From: Hyphomonadaceae bacterium UBA1849
GTDB lineage: Bacteria; Pseudomonadota; Alphaproteobacteria; Caulobacterales; Hyphomonadaceae
Direction of reading: 5' to 3'
DNA: 64,000 nucleotides
Assembly (NCBI GenBank): GCA_002338565.1
Contig: DDIN01000008.1
Span: 1,736,403-1,800,402, forward strand
In this document: in pieces, positions 55,865-64,000 of the stretch
Position numbering within the stretch: the stretch's first letter is position 1
How the letters are laid out: each line of letters opens with the position of its first letter
Notes under the pieces: model-generated
Database searches by the model: none
Told to the model about the DNA's origin: nothing
What the model saw: only the letters and a program-made list of their open reading frames with translations
Translations under genes and position numbers: made by a program

Positions 55865-56811
55865 GCGCCCATAAACAAGCGCAGATAAAGCGTGAGCGTC
55901 ACGACCGAAACCACGGTCGAAATCAATACGACCTGTCCCGGAATGCGGGCGTTTCGCTCATAGAATTCGGCCAGCATGAACGGGCCGGTGCCTGTTGGCA
56001 TGGCCGCGATGAAAACGGCTGAGTGCAACAGGAATGGCGGCAGGTTCAGGATCGGGCCGGCGACGACCCATGTGATTAGGGGCTGCGCAAACAGCTTCAG
56101 GCCCGTGAGCCATGTAATGTCGATGATACGGACAGGAGCGGCGCCTTCCTTCGCGCCAGCATCCGCGAAGAACAGACCGATAGCGACCAGCGCGCAGGGT
56201 GAGGCGGCTGCGCCAAGCAGGTCTATGAAAGACTGAGCCGGGGCGGGAACGCTAATCCCCGCGAGCAGGAATACCGTGCCAAGTGCCGGCGCGATAAATA
56301 GCGGGTTGGTGAACAGTTTAACCGTCGTCACGCGAGCAATTTTGAGTGGGCTGCCTTCGGTTTGCAGTGCGCTCTCGATAATGATCAGGCCGATGCAGAA
56401 GATCACTGTGATCGTGATCACCGATGCGATCACAGCAGGCATTAGGCCGGGCTGCCCATAGACGGCCAGCATCAGAGGAAAGCCCATATAGGCCGTGTTG
56501 GAGTAGCTGGAGCTAAGGCCATCTACGGCTGCGTCGGCGAGCTTCACCTTCTGCCAGACGCGAATGAAGAGCGTGATGAAGAACACCACGAAACATCCAG
56601 TGGAGTAGGCAAGAATGAAACCCGGCTGCCAGATCTCTTCAAGGCCAGCGCCGGCGATGACGTCGAACATAAGAACGGGCAAAGCCAGATAGACTACGAA
56701 GCGGTTGATTTCACGCAGCGCAGTTGGGCCGAGCGCACCAAACCGGCGAGCTGCCCAGCCAGCCAGAATGAGCCCGAAGACAGGCAGAACGGTGAAGAGC
56801 GTCGAAAGCAT
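55861..56811 (-). CDS. AEC family auxin-efflux-carrier-like transporter
   Basis: The 316-residue product has about ten membrane helices, starting LFTVLPVFGLILAGWAARRFG, with NTAYMGFPLMLAVYG and PTGTGPFMLAEFYERN, as in the AEC (auxin efflux carrier) family of organic-anion or malonate transporters. It lies six bases after epmB on the same strand and is probably co-transcribed with the EF-P modification genes, although a functional link is not evident. Confidence 0.85.
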   Translation of the reverse strand: MLSTLFTVLPVFGLILAGWAARRFGALGPTALREINRFVVYLALPVLMFDVIAGAGLEEIWQPGFILAYSTGCFVVFFITLFIRVWQKVKLADAAVDGLSSSYSNTAYMGFPLMLAVYGQPGLMPAVIASVITITVIFCIGLIIIESALQTEGSPLKIARVTTVKLFTNPLFIAPALGTVFLLAGISVPAPAQSFIDLLGAAASPCALVAIGLFFADAGAKEGAAPVRIIDITWLTGLKLFAQPLITWVVAGPILNLPPFLLHSAVFIAAMPTGTGPFMLAEFYERNARIPGQVVLISTVVSVVTLTLYLRLFMGA

Positions 56812-56817
56812 GGGCGG

Positions 56818-57858
56818 TCAGGTCTTATAGGGATGAAGTTTGCCGTCACGACCGCGCAGAGCCGGGCCATCCGGCGTCTCGCGCAGGTCGGACTGAGCGG
56901 CATTGGCTTTGGACACGCCACCCGGAATGTCGATGACATAGCGTGGCACAGACAATCCGCTGACGCGGTCGCGAACCGCGTCGTAAAGGGCGCGGCCTTT
57001 TTCGACGCTCACACGAAAATGCGATGTGCCGGGGGCGAGGTCAGGATGGTGCAAATAATAGGGGCGGATCAGGTTCTCTGTCAGGGCTTCGAACAGGTCA
57101 GACAGGGCCTCTACCGAATTGTTGACGCCGTTGAGCAGAACGGTCTGCGACACAAGGGCGATGCCCGCATCTGCCATCAGGCGGGATACAGCTTTGGTCT
57201 CGTCTGAGAGTTCTTGCAGATGATTGATGTGGATCGACACATAGGTCGCGACGCCATCAGCTTTCAATCCGCCGATAAATTCCGGAGTGATGCGAGCAGG
57301 GTCGGCGACCGGCATGCGCGTGTGCCAGCGAATGATCTTGACGTGTGGAATCTCCGCAATCGCGTCTGTCAGGGCGCGTGCGCGTTTGGCCGATAGCATA
57401 AACGGATCGCCGCCGGTCAGGATGACTTCCTTCACCTCCGGCTGGCTTCGAATATAGTCGAGCGCGGCGTCCAGTTCCGCGGACGTCAGCGTGTCGCCAA
57501 GGTCTGGCCCGACCATTTCGCGCCGGAAGCAGAAACGGCAATACACAGGGCAGACCGCGACGGGCTTGAGAAGAACACGGTTCGGATAGCGGTGAACAAT
57601 GCCGGCAACCGGTGAATGGCTCTCATCGCCAATCGGATCGTTCAGCTCCTCTGGCAGGCGCACCAACTCGGCAGGCGAGGGGACGAACATGCGCGCGATC
57701 GGGTCAGATGGATCGTCACGTTCAATGCGGTTTGCCAGAAACGGCGTCACCGCGATGGCGTAGCGGTCGGCGACAGGTTTCAGCGCTTCTGCTTCCTCGT
57801 CAGAGACCAGTCCGGCACTGGCCAGCGCGACAGGTGAGGAGAGCGGGCGTGAGCTCAT
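56818..57858 (-). CDS. epmB: EF-P (R)-beta-lysine-forming aminomutase EpmB
   Basis: The 346-residue product is a radical SAM enzyme with Cys103-x3-Cys107-x2-Cys110 (CPVYCRFCFRRE). It has the lysine 2,3-aminomutase layout (VILTGGDPFMLSAKRA, RWHTRMPVADPARITPEF, YYLHHPDLAPGTSHFRVS), PLP attachment near the C terminus, and a size typical of EpmB rather than the larger KamA. It converts L-lysine to (R)-beta-lysine for EF-P modification. The adjacency to epmA and efp supports this. Confidence 0.9.
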   Translation of the reverse strand: MSSRPLSSPVALASAGLVSDEEAEALKPVADRYAIAVTPFLANRIERDDPSDPIARMFVPSPAELVRLPEELNDPIGDESHSPVAGIVHRYPNRVLLKPVAVCPVYCRFCFRREMVGPDLGDTLTSAELDAALDYIRSQPEVKEVILTGGDPFMLSAKRARALTDAIAEIPHVKIIRWHTRMPVADPARITPEFIGGLKADGVATYVSIHINHLQELSDETKAVSRLMADAGIALVSQTVLLNGVNNSVEALSDLFEALTENLIRPYYLHHPDLAPGTSHFRVSVEKGRALYDAVRDRVSGLSVPRYVIDIPGGVSKANAAQSDLRETPDGPALRGRDGKLHPYKT

Positions 57859-58880
57859 GCCTCGAAAGGTGCCCAGATCATATGATGCACGCTTGGTGCT
57901 TTTGCTGCGAGCATGGCGATACGTTCGAAACCGAGCGCCACGCCGCTGGCATCTGGCATGGTTTCAAGCGCTTTCAGGAAGTCTTCGTCGAGCGGGTAAC
58001 GCTCGCCATAGAGCTTTTCTTTCAGCGCCATGTCGTCTTCAAAACGTGCGCGTTGCTCTTCCGGATCTGTGAGTTCGTGAAAGCCGTTCGCGAGTTCGAC
58101 ACCGCAGGCATAGAGTTCAAACCGGTCGGCAAAGCGCGGGTCGTCTTCGCAGGCGCGCGCAAGTGCTGCTTCACAAATCGGGTAGCGGTAGAGCACGGTA
58201 AGCTGGCCGTTTCCAAGTTTCGGTTCGATTTTGGACACCAGAACAGCCGAGAAAATATCAGACCAGCTTGCATCTTTAGAAATGCCGATGCCGGCTTCAA
58301 TCGCGAAATCTGCGAACAGATCACGGTCGTCGAGTACAAGCTCCAGATCGATATGGGCGAAGACAAGGAATGCATCTGACAAAGACAGAAGCTCGACTGG
58401 AATGAACGGGTCACATACCCGGCCTTTCCATTCAAACACCTTTGTCCGCATGGCCTTGGCCGCGGTCCGGCAGAGTTCGACCGTATCTTTGATGACGTTC
58501 TCAAGAGACGCGCCTGCGCGGTACCACTCGATCATCGTGAATTCGGGTGAATGGAGCGGGCTGACCTCGCCATTGCGATAAACACGGGCAAAATCAACGA
58601 TTTGCGTTTCGCCCGCACTCAGAAGCTTTTTGCAGGAAAACTCTGGCGAGGTGTGCAGGTAGAGAGACTTCTTCGCGCCAGTATCGTCGCGATAGTCTGT
58701 TTTGAAGGCCTGAAGATGGGTTTCGTTTCCTGGCGAGGTTTGCAGCGCGGAACACTCGACCTGAGTGAAACCTTCATCTTCAAACCAGTCTTCCAGTGCG
58801 CGTTTGACCGTTCGGCGCGCAGTCAGGAAAGGGCGGCGGTCTGCATGACGATCCGGATGCCAGAATGGATCACCTGTCAT
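57855..58880 (-). CDS. epmA: EF-P lysine aminoacylase EpmA (PoxA/GenX)
   Basis: The 341-residue product is a class II lysyl-tRNA synthetase catalytic domain without the anticodon-binding domain: RRPFLTARRTVKRALEDWF, ETHLQAFKTDYRD, YLHTSPEFSCKKLL, FARVYRNGEVSPLHSPEFTMIEWYRAG and GVALGFERIAMLAA. It attaches beta-lysine to the conserved EF-P lysine. The epmB start overlaps its stop by four bases, so the two are translated together. Divergent from efp. Confidence 0.9.
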   Translation of the reverse strand: MTGDPFWHPDRHADRRPFLTARRTVKRALEDWFEDEGFTQVECSALQTSPGNETHLQAFKTDYRDDTGAKKSLYLHTSPEFSCKKLLSAGETQIVDFARVYRNGEVSPLHSPEFTMIEWYRAGASLENVIKDTVELCRTAAKAMRTKVFEWKGRVCDPFIPVELLSLSDAFLVFAHIDLELVLDDRDLFADFAIEAGIGISKDASWSDIFSAVLVSKIEPKLGNGQLTVLYRYPICEAALARACEDDPRFADRFELYACGVELANGFHELTDPEEQRARFEDDMALKEKLYGERYPLDEDFLKALETMPDASGVALGFERIAMLAAKAPSVHHMIWAPFEA

Positions 58881-59027
58881 TTGCGCGTGCTCCGCTTCAA
58901 AACGAATTACTCAACTGGGAGCTTGGCGAAAGCGCCTTAAGACGGTATGGCGGTGGCCAGACCTGCTGCTCCGTTACCGGAGCGCTCTACACCACCAGCC
59001 CCTTAGCGGGCAACACGGGAAAACCTC

Positions 59028-59600
59028 ATGGCCGTTGAAGTCGCAGCGAATATTCGCAAGGGAAACATTATTGAACACACGGATGGGCAACTTTACGTCG
59101 TTCTGAAAGCAGAATCGTTCCGTCCGGGTAAAGGTACACCGACCACCACTATCGAGATGCGCCGCATTTCTGATGGCATCAAGTCTGTGATCACGACGAA
59201 GACTCAGGAAAAGCTGGAAAAAGCATTCGTTGAGGAAGTCGACCACACATATCTCTACATGGATGGCGACAACTACGTCTTCATGCACCCTGAGACATTC
59301 GAGCAGGTATACGTATCCGGCAATATGCTTGGCGACAGCGCACCATTCCTGCAGGAAAACATGACCTGTATCCTGCAGATGTTCAACGGCGAGCCTGTGT
59401 CCATCACGCTCCCTAAGAGCATCACGGTAGAAATCACAGAGACAGAGCCGGTTGTTAAAGGCCAGACTGCGTCGTCTTCTTACAAGCCTGCGATGACTGA
59501 TATTGGCGTTCGCGTTATGGTGCCTCCGCACATTGATGCTGGCACGCGCATCGTCGTGAACACCGAAGACTCCACATACATGGAACGCGCGAAAGACTAA
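59028..59600 (+). CDS. efp: Elongation factor P
   Basis: The 190-residue product has the KOW-like N-terminal domain with the loop PGKGTP, in which Lys35 is the modification site, and two OB domains ending in the motif GTRIVVNTEDSTYMERAKD. EF-P rescues ribosomes stalled on polyproline. EpmA and EpmB next door supply the beta-lysyl modification; EpmC is not in the window. The gene has its own terminator. Confidence 0.95.
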   Translation: MAVEVAANIRKGNIIEHTDGQLYVVLKAESFRPGKGTPTTTIEMRRISDGIKSVITTKTQEKLEKAFVEEVDHTYLYMDGDNYVFMHPETFEQVYVSGNMLGDSAPFLQENMTCILQMFNGEPVSITLPKSITVEITETEPVVKGQTASSSYKPAMTDIGVRVMVPPHIDAGTRIVVNTEDSTYMERAKD

Positions 59601-59625
59601 GGTCTCACGCCTTCCGACACGAATG

Positions 59626-59653
59626 AGCGGACGAGCAATCGTCCGCTTTTTTT
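59626..59653 (+). terminator. Rho-independent terminator after efp
   Basis: GCGGACGA (59627-59634) and TCGTCCGC (59639-59646) pair around GCAA, followed by seven Ts. Confidence 0.9.
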
Positions 59654-59780
59654 GTGCCCTGCTTTCCGTAAGGGAAAGCGTCAAATTTTCAATCTAAGTG
59701 ATCTGCGACGTTAATTTTTCAATGGTAAACTTTTCCCCGTGCACGGACCGGATTGAGGTGACGTGCAGAGGGGTAGGCAG

Positions 59781-60428
59781 ATGGCACTCGTGCTGCATTA
59801 CATCTACGGCTCTACAGCCTCCATACCCCAAGTGGTCATGGAAGAGGCCGGACTCGCCTACAGCCTGAAGGCGCTGCCATCGGGTGTCGATGACGTGCAT
59901 CTCGACCAATACCCCGAAGCGAAGTTCAAGCTGTCAGGACGTATCCCCGCGCTGGAAGACGGGTCCAATGTCGTCTTCGAGACCGGCGCCATTATCATGC
60001 ACCTTCTGGCCAAACCCGAAGCGGCGCATCTGATGCCTGCCTACGGGTCAAAGGAATGTTCCCGCTTCATGCAATGGCTGTTTTACATGACGACATCGCC
60101 CAAGGCGACGTTAATGGAATTCATGTGGCCTGAGCGGTGGGGGCGGTTTGCAGATGATCAGGACTGGGTTCGTGAGCGTGCCGCCGACCGCATGGTCACG
60201 CAATGTGATTATCTGGATTCAAACGTGTCAGAAGGCACATTCCTGTCCGTCGGGTTTACCGCGCTCGATATCTATCTGACCGAGCTTGCCCGCTGGAGCG
60301 CTGTGACCGGCATGCCGATGTGGCGGTGGAAAAACCTCGGCAAGATTGTCGAGGCGACCCGGAACCGGCCTGCGTATAAGCGCATGCTCGCCATGCAGAG
60401 GATTAGCTGGCCGCAGCAGGCTGCCTAG
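59781..60428 (+). CDS. Glutathione S-transferase family protein
   Basis: The start at ATG 59781, with GAGGGGTAGG upstream, gives a 215-residue protein. The N-terminal thioredoxin-like domain has VLHYIYGSTASIPQVVMEEAGLAYSLKALPSG, then GRIPALEDGSNVVFETGAIIMHLL. The C-terminal helical domain (about 90-210) has FTALDIYLTELARW. GSTs conjugate glutathione to electrophiles. The serines in STAS near residue 10 could act in place of the catalytic Tyr/Ser/Cys. Confidence 0.85.
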   Translation: MALVLHYIYGSTASIPQVVMEEAGLAYSLKALPSGVDDVHLDQYPEAKFKLSGRIPALEDGSNVVFETGAIIMHLLAKPEAAHLMPAYGSKECSRFMQWLFYMTTSPKATLMEFMWPERWGRFADDQDWVRERAADRMVTQCDYLDSNVSEGTFLSVGFTALDIYLTELARWSAVTGMPMWRWKNLGKIVEATRNRPAYKRMLAMQRISWPQQAA

Positions 60429-61279
60429 CTTGCGTGATAGGTTACGAGCACATAGCTGCGCTTTGCCATGTCGGCTTTCAGTTTTGACCGGAAACCGGCA
60501 TCGTCCGGAATGGCGCAGATAGAGGTCAGCGTCTCCAGCATGGTGTCAGTCACATCTCCCTCCCAGGTGAAGGCGAGATAGGCAGAGCCAATACCGAACA
60601 GGGTAAGCCCAGCGCGCTCTTCCAGATGACGAGCCAGCTCGTGATTTTCAAACGGGTCGAGGTCGCCTTCAGGCCCGTCCGGTCCGAAATAGCCATTCGG
60701 AAAAGCGATCAGCGTTTCATAGGCATGGCGAACGGGCGCCAGATTGAACACACTAATGCCATCGAGTTTCTTGGCGTAGGTCGATACGTCCTTCCAGTAC
60801 TCGTCCCACAAGGTCAGCTCTGTGTTCATCCGCAGACGGGCGCTCACCTCTTCAAACGACATTGTCACAAGCTGGCGGCGGAAATTGGCTTCGCGGATGG
60901 GGAATTCTTCAGGCGTGTTCATCTCGCCGAGATATTCACCCGACTCGTCGAAACGGTCCGCTGGCGCCAGTGATCTATCCACGTCGCCGGTATCATTCAG
61001 GCCGTAACGCTCGGCTGCATGGTACGAGGTGTAAGAGGCCTGAAAGTCATCAAGGCTGGTGACGACTTTCATATCGGCATGGTCGCTTTGAAGTTTGCGA
61101 TACGTCTTCAGAATATCGGGAATGCCGAAGGCGCCGGTTGCGACGTATCCGTCGGTGAGCTGCTCCTGAGCCGCTGCCATCTTCGTCTCAGAGAAGCGAA
61201 CGAGCTTTAGCGGACCTTTCGCCATAGGTCTGTGCTGTCGCGGATCGCTCTTTTTCTTATTCTTGAAAAACGAAAACAT
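60425..61279 (-). CDS. Hypothetical protein (284 aa), cytoplasmic
   Basis: The product starts with a basic hydrophobic peptide MFSFFKNKKKSDPRQHRP that could contact the membrane, then a largely charged, mixed helix/strand protein with no recognised family. It has no signal peptide or membrane helix. It overlaps the GST stop by four bases in a convergent arrangement. Confidence 0.7.
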   Translation of the reverse strand: MFSFFKNKKKSDPRQHRPMAKGPLKLVRFSETKMAAAQEQLTDGYVATGAFGIPDILKTYRKLQSDHADMKVVTSLDDFQASYTSYHAAERYGLNDTGDVDRSLAPADRFDESGEYLGEMNTPEEFPIREANFRRQLVTMSFEEVSARLRMNTELTLWDEYWKDVSTYAKKLDGISVFNLAPVRHAYETLIAFPNGYFGPDGPEGDLDPFENHELARHLEERAGLTLFGIGSAYLAFTWEGDVTDTMLETLTSICAIPDDAGFRSKLKADMAKRSYVLVTYHAS

Positions 61280-61403
61280 GGAGTACTCAGGTCAATAGAG
61301 CACGCTAACCTAAGGGAAAGCGTACTTAGAGCAAGCGGCATTTTCAGCAGATTAAGAATTTGCGGTAAGACTGGCGTTGAATCCGGATTACAGGGAGCGA
61401 TCC

Positions 61404-61784
61404 ATGGCCAAGGGACAGTGCCTGTGCGGCGCATTATCTTTTGAAGTCGAAGGCGACCCGATCTGGAGCGCCGTGTGCCATTGCGAAAGCTGCAGGCGCG
61501 CAACCTCTTCGCCGTTTACCGCATTTGTTGGCTTCTCGCGGGAGAGTGTTCGCTGGACGGGCGATACGCCGGCCAGCTATGCGCATTCTGAAAAAGCCGA
61601 ACGGCTCTTTTGTAAGAAATGTGGATCACAGATCGCCTACATGTCGAACTCACGCACGGATCAGATCGATCTCTACACGGCGAGTTTTGAAGACCCGAAT
61701 GCGTTCGCACCGATGAAATCCGCCTTCCGTGAGGAGGCGCTCTCTTTCATTCATGCAATCCCGAATCTGCCAGACTGGAACTGA
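61404..61784 (+). CDS. GFA-family (glutathione-dependent formaldehyde-activating enzyme-like) zinc protein
   Basis: The start at ATG 61404 has CAGGGAGCG upstream. The 126-residue product has CLCGAL, CHCESCRRATSSPFTAF and FCKKCGSQI, the two zinc sites of the GFA/CENP-V domain. Some members add glutathione to formaldehyde, but most bind only zinc and have unknown partners. Length is normal. Confidence 0.85.
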   Translation: MAKGQCLCGALSFEVEGDPIWSAVCHCESCRRATSSPFTAFVGFSRESVRWTGDTPASYAHSEKAERLFCKKCGSQIAYMSNSRTDQIDLYTASFEDPNAFAPMKSAFREEALSFIHAIPNLPDWN

Positions 61785-61882
61785 TCGTCGTCGCGTCTCT
61801 CCGGAGACGGTTTGAAAAAGAATTGCAGCCGATTGCATGCGGGCTGTTGTCTTTTGCCTCGGGCTGAGCGAATGGCGACACA

Positions 61883-63061
61883 ATGAGCCTCTCTGTTCGC
61901 ATATTTGTCTGCGGTATTCTCCTCTTCGCATCGCTCGCCGGTTTCATGGCGACCGATCTCGTTCTGCCTGCGGTTCCAGAACTTCCGGAGATTCTGAATG
62001 GCAGCGCGACGGAGACACAATACATTTTGGCCGCTTTCATTGGCGGGCATGCGCTCGGCCTGTTGCTGTTCGGCGCGATTACCTGGCGTTTTCGCAGACC
62101 GCATATTCTGATCGTTGCGATGGTCGGGTTTGGCCTGTCGTCCTTCATGGCGACGCAGGTCACGGCCATCTGGCCGCTTGTCATTTTGCGCGTGTTTCAG
62201 GGTATTTTTGCAGCCGGGTCTACGGTGATTGCGCCGGGCATTATGCGTCAGCTCTTTTCCGAAAAAGGCGCAACCCGCGCGCTGGGTATCTTCTCCAGCC
62301 TTGAAGCGCTCGCGCCGGCAATGGGGCCGATCATCGGCTACTGGCTTCTGGACATTGGTGGCTGGACGCTGAGCTTCTACATTCTGACTGTGATTGGCGC
62401 TGCTGTTGCGGCGGTTGTGTTCTTTGTCGGGAAATGGATTCCGCGGTCAAAAACCGAAGGCAATCGTGGCAGCTATCGCTCGCTCCTGAAGTCGAAGGTT
62501 TATCTGCGGTATTCGCTGTCACAGGCGCTATGCGTTGGCGGTCTGATCGTGCTGGTTTTCAGTGCGCCAGCCATCTTCGTGAGAGCCTGGGGCGGAAGTA
62601 TGACGCATTTCATCATCATGCAGTGTGCGGGCGTCGCCTGTTTCATTATCGCCAGCAACTCGACGAGCTATTTTGTCGACCGGTTTGGCGCTGAGAAAGT
62701 CATCTGGCTCGGCACATTTATCTCGATGATCGCCGCCCTGCTGATCCTGCTTTATGCGTTGAGTGGCGGGCAGGAGCCTTTGGTGGTCGCGGCTTTGTTC
62801 GCGCCTTTGAACCTCGCTCTGGGTATCAGAGGTCCACCGGGCTTTCTGCGTGCAATTATTGCAGGTGGCGGGCAGGACGATCGCGCATCGTCTCTGTTGG
62901 TGCTGGCGCTCTTTGCAGCGGTTGCCGGTGGCACAGCTATTCTGGCGCCTTTCGTTGAGCACGGCATGGTGGAGACGGCGTTCGCAGTCTTCCTTATGGA
63001 GCTCGGCGCGGTAGGTCTGCTGGTCTGGCTTCCGGGCCTTCCGGACAAGCTTGCATCGTGA
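61883..63061 (+). CDS. MFS transporter, Bcr/CflA-like
   Basis: The 392-residue product has twelve membrane helices, begins FASLAGFMATDLVLPAVPELPEILNGSATETQYILAAFIGGHALGLLLFGAITWRFRRPHILI and has RVFQGIFAAGSTVIAPGIMRQLF, matching Bcr/CflA drug-efflux MFS proteins. Sulfonamide, chloramphenicol or peptide export is possible; the substrate is unknown. Confidence 0.85.
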   Translation: MSLSVRIFVCGILLFASLAGFMATDLVLPAVPELPEILNGSATETQYILAAFIGGHALGLLLFGAITWRFRRPHILIVAMVGFGLSSFMATQVTAIWPLVILRVFQGIFAAGSTVIAPGIMRQLFSEKGATRALGIFSSLEALAPAMGPIIGYWLLDIGGWTLSFYILTVIGAAVAAVVFFVGKWIPRSKTEGNRGSYRSLLKSKVYLRYSLSQALCVGGLIVLVFSAPAIFVRAWGGSMTHFIIMQCAGVACFIIASNSTSYFVDRFGAEKVIWLGTFISMIAALLILLYALSGGQEPLVVAALFAPLNLALGIRGPPGFLRAIIAGGGQDDRASSLLVLALFAAVAGGTAILAPFVEHGMVETAFAVFLMELGAVGLLVWLPGLPDKLAS

Positions 63062-63116
63062 TTTGGCCGCTCCCTGGTTTCATGTCAGACTGGGCGCATA
63101 AAAACGGGAGTTTGAT

Positions 63117-63305
63117 ATGAAGACGATTTCGGTGACGCTTCTGGCGCTCATGATGGCAGCCTGCACAACAAATGCGGACGGCTCGCTCGGCTTCATTTCC
63201 CAGTCTGACCGCAATCAGGAAGCCGGTGAAGAAGAACGGGAAGTGCACGAAACCGAACACCATCTGATGGATCGGTTCGAATATCACGACGAAGACCCTG
63301 TTTAG
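63117..63305 (+). CDS. Small predicted lipoprotein (62 aa)
   Basis: A short N-terminal hydrophobic stretch ends in the lipobox AAC (Cys16), and the remaining 46 residues are strongly acidic and His-rich (EEEREVHETEHHLMDRFEYHDEDPV). It is an exported, lipidated peptide of unknown function. A GGGAGTTTGAT site precedes the ATG. Confidence 0.65.
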   Translation: MKTISVTLLALMMAACTTNADGSLGFISQSDRNQEAGEEEREVHETEHHLMDRFEYHDEDPV

Positions 63306-63353
63306 CCTGTCCTGAGTGATTGACTTTAGTGCGCGGCGTGGCACACCCCGCCC

Positions 63354-64000
63354 ATGCTAACGATCACAGACCTCACCTTCGCTTTTGGTACACGCACCCT
63401 GTTCGAGGAGGCGTCCGCACAGCTGGCGAAAGGCTGGAAGGTCGGACTTGTCGGGCGTAACGGCACAGGCAAGTCGACACTGCTCGGGCTGATCCGTGAG
63501 GCGCATGACCGTGAAGGCAAGGATGAATCCATCCGCTTCAATGAAGGTGCAACGCTCGGTTGGGTCGCGCAGGAAGTTGCGCCAACCGACGAGACCATTC
63601 TCGAAGTCGTTCTGAAAGCAGATGCTGAACGCCACGCGCTGATGACGGAATCTGAAACTGCGACCGATCCTGATCGCATCGGCGAAATCCATGAACGCCT
63701 TCTGGATATCGATGCATGGTCTGGTGAGGCGCGCGCGAGTGAAGTTCTGATGGGACTTGGCTTTACGCCGGATGACCTGCACCGCGCGTCGAAAGAATTT
63801 TCTGGCGGCTGGCGTATGCGTGCGGCCATTGCGGGCGTTCTGTTTGCTCAGCCTGACGTGCTGCTGCTCGACGAGCCGACCAACTATCTCGACCTTGAGG
63901 GGGCTGCCTGGCTGGAAAACTATCTTCGGGCCTATCCGAACACAGTGATCCTTGTCAGCCACGACCGCGAAATGCTGAACGCCTGCGTGACGCACACTCT
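63354..64000 (+). CDS. ABC-F family ATPase (3' part outside window)
   Basis: The frame from ATG 63354 encodes MLTITDLTFAFGTRTLFEEASAQL, Walker A GRNGTGKST (residues about 36-44), the signature SGGWRMRAAIAG and Walker B VLLLDEPTNYLDLE, and SHDRE. These are the first ATPase domain of an ABC-F protein. The signature with SGGW and the lead-in resemble the Uup/YheS group rather than EttA. About 215 codons are visible; the second domain is cut by the window edge. Confidence 0.9.
   Translation, partial: MLTITDLTFAFGTRTLFEEASAQLAKGWKVGLVGRNGTGKSTLLGLIREAHDREGKDESIRFNEGATLGWVAQEVAPTDETILEVVLKADAERHALMTESETATDPDRIGEIHERLLDIDAWSGEARASEVLMGLGFTPDDLHRASKEFSGGWRMRAAIAGVLFAQPDVLLLDEPTNYLDLEGAAWLENYLRAYPNTVILVSHDREMLNACVTHT

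Overview
The window reads as the chromosome of a Gram-negative alphaproteobacterium, most likely a marine stalked or budding relative of Caulobacter (Hyphomonadaceae-like). The evidence is a large TonB-dependent receptor, MlaA/MlaC, secreted S9 and CocE-type hydrolases, many lipoproteins, a perfect CtrA box (TTAA-N7-TTAAC), a methionine synthase split into two genes, and EF-P with EpmA and EpmB. The family placement is inference. No rRNA, tRNA, CRISPR array, transposase, integrase or phage gene was seen. Both window edges cut genes: a CocE-like hydrolase at the left and an ABC-F ATPase at the right.

Layout. 1-8.3 kb: secreted hydrolases and housekeeping enzymes (CocE-like esterase, SDR, histidine phosphatase, TonB-C-like secreted protein, Nudix, TraB/GumN, dipeptidyl peptidase IV, Sel1 protein). 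8.3-12 kb: three paralogous membrane proteins surrounding a cytochrome b561-YceI fusion. 12-17.3 kb: ettA and a DCC-family gene, each with a second, diverged copy of its own 3' end downstream and orphan genes in between. 17.3-25.3 kb: DUF389 membrane protein, a Met/His/Gly-rich cytochrome c, a small gene behind a CtrA box, a DinB-like protein, a DUF1444-like secreted protein with a possible structured leader, a lipoprotein amidase, a PanE-like reductase and a nitronate monooxygenase. 25.5-28.7 kb: AbgT transporter, MlaC and MlaA.

28.8-42 kb is a methionine-cycle region. An ArsR-methyltransferase fusion behind a perfect palindromic operator heads an operon with metF, three tandem paralogous four-cysteine membrane-anchored proteins that I do not recognise, and the homocysteine-binding half of MetH. 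Several small genes and a TonB-dependent receptor follow, and then the folate/cobalamin/activation half of MetH. 42-55.9 kb: repeat-flanked serine hydrolase, flavin reductase, XRE-membrane protein, MATE pump, proC, parvulin, DUF1254 protein, glycosyltransferase, a MerR-controlled old-yellow-enzyme gene and small conserved genes. 55.9-64 kb: AEC transporter, epmB, epmA and divergent efp, followed by GST, GFA, MFS, a small lipoprotein and the ABC-F gene.

The strongest candidates for something undescribed are the three-gene C-x12-C cassette inside the metF-metH operon (30.8-32.2 kb) and the two gene-end duplications at 13.7-14.3 kb and 15.8-17.3 kb. The latter look like the same recombination outcome at two nearby loci.
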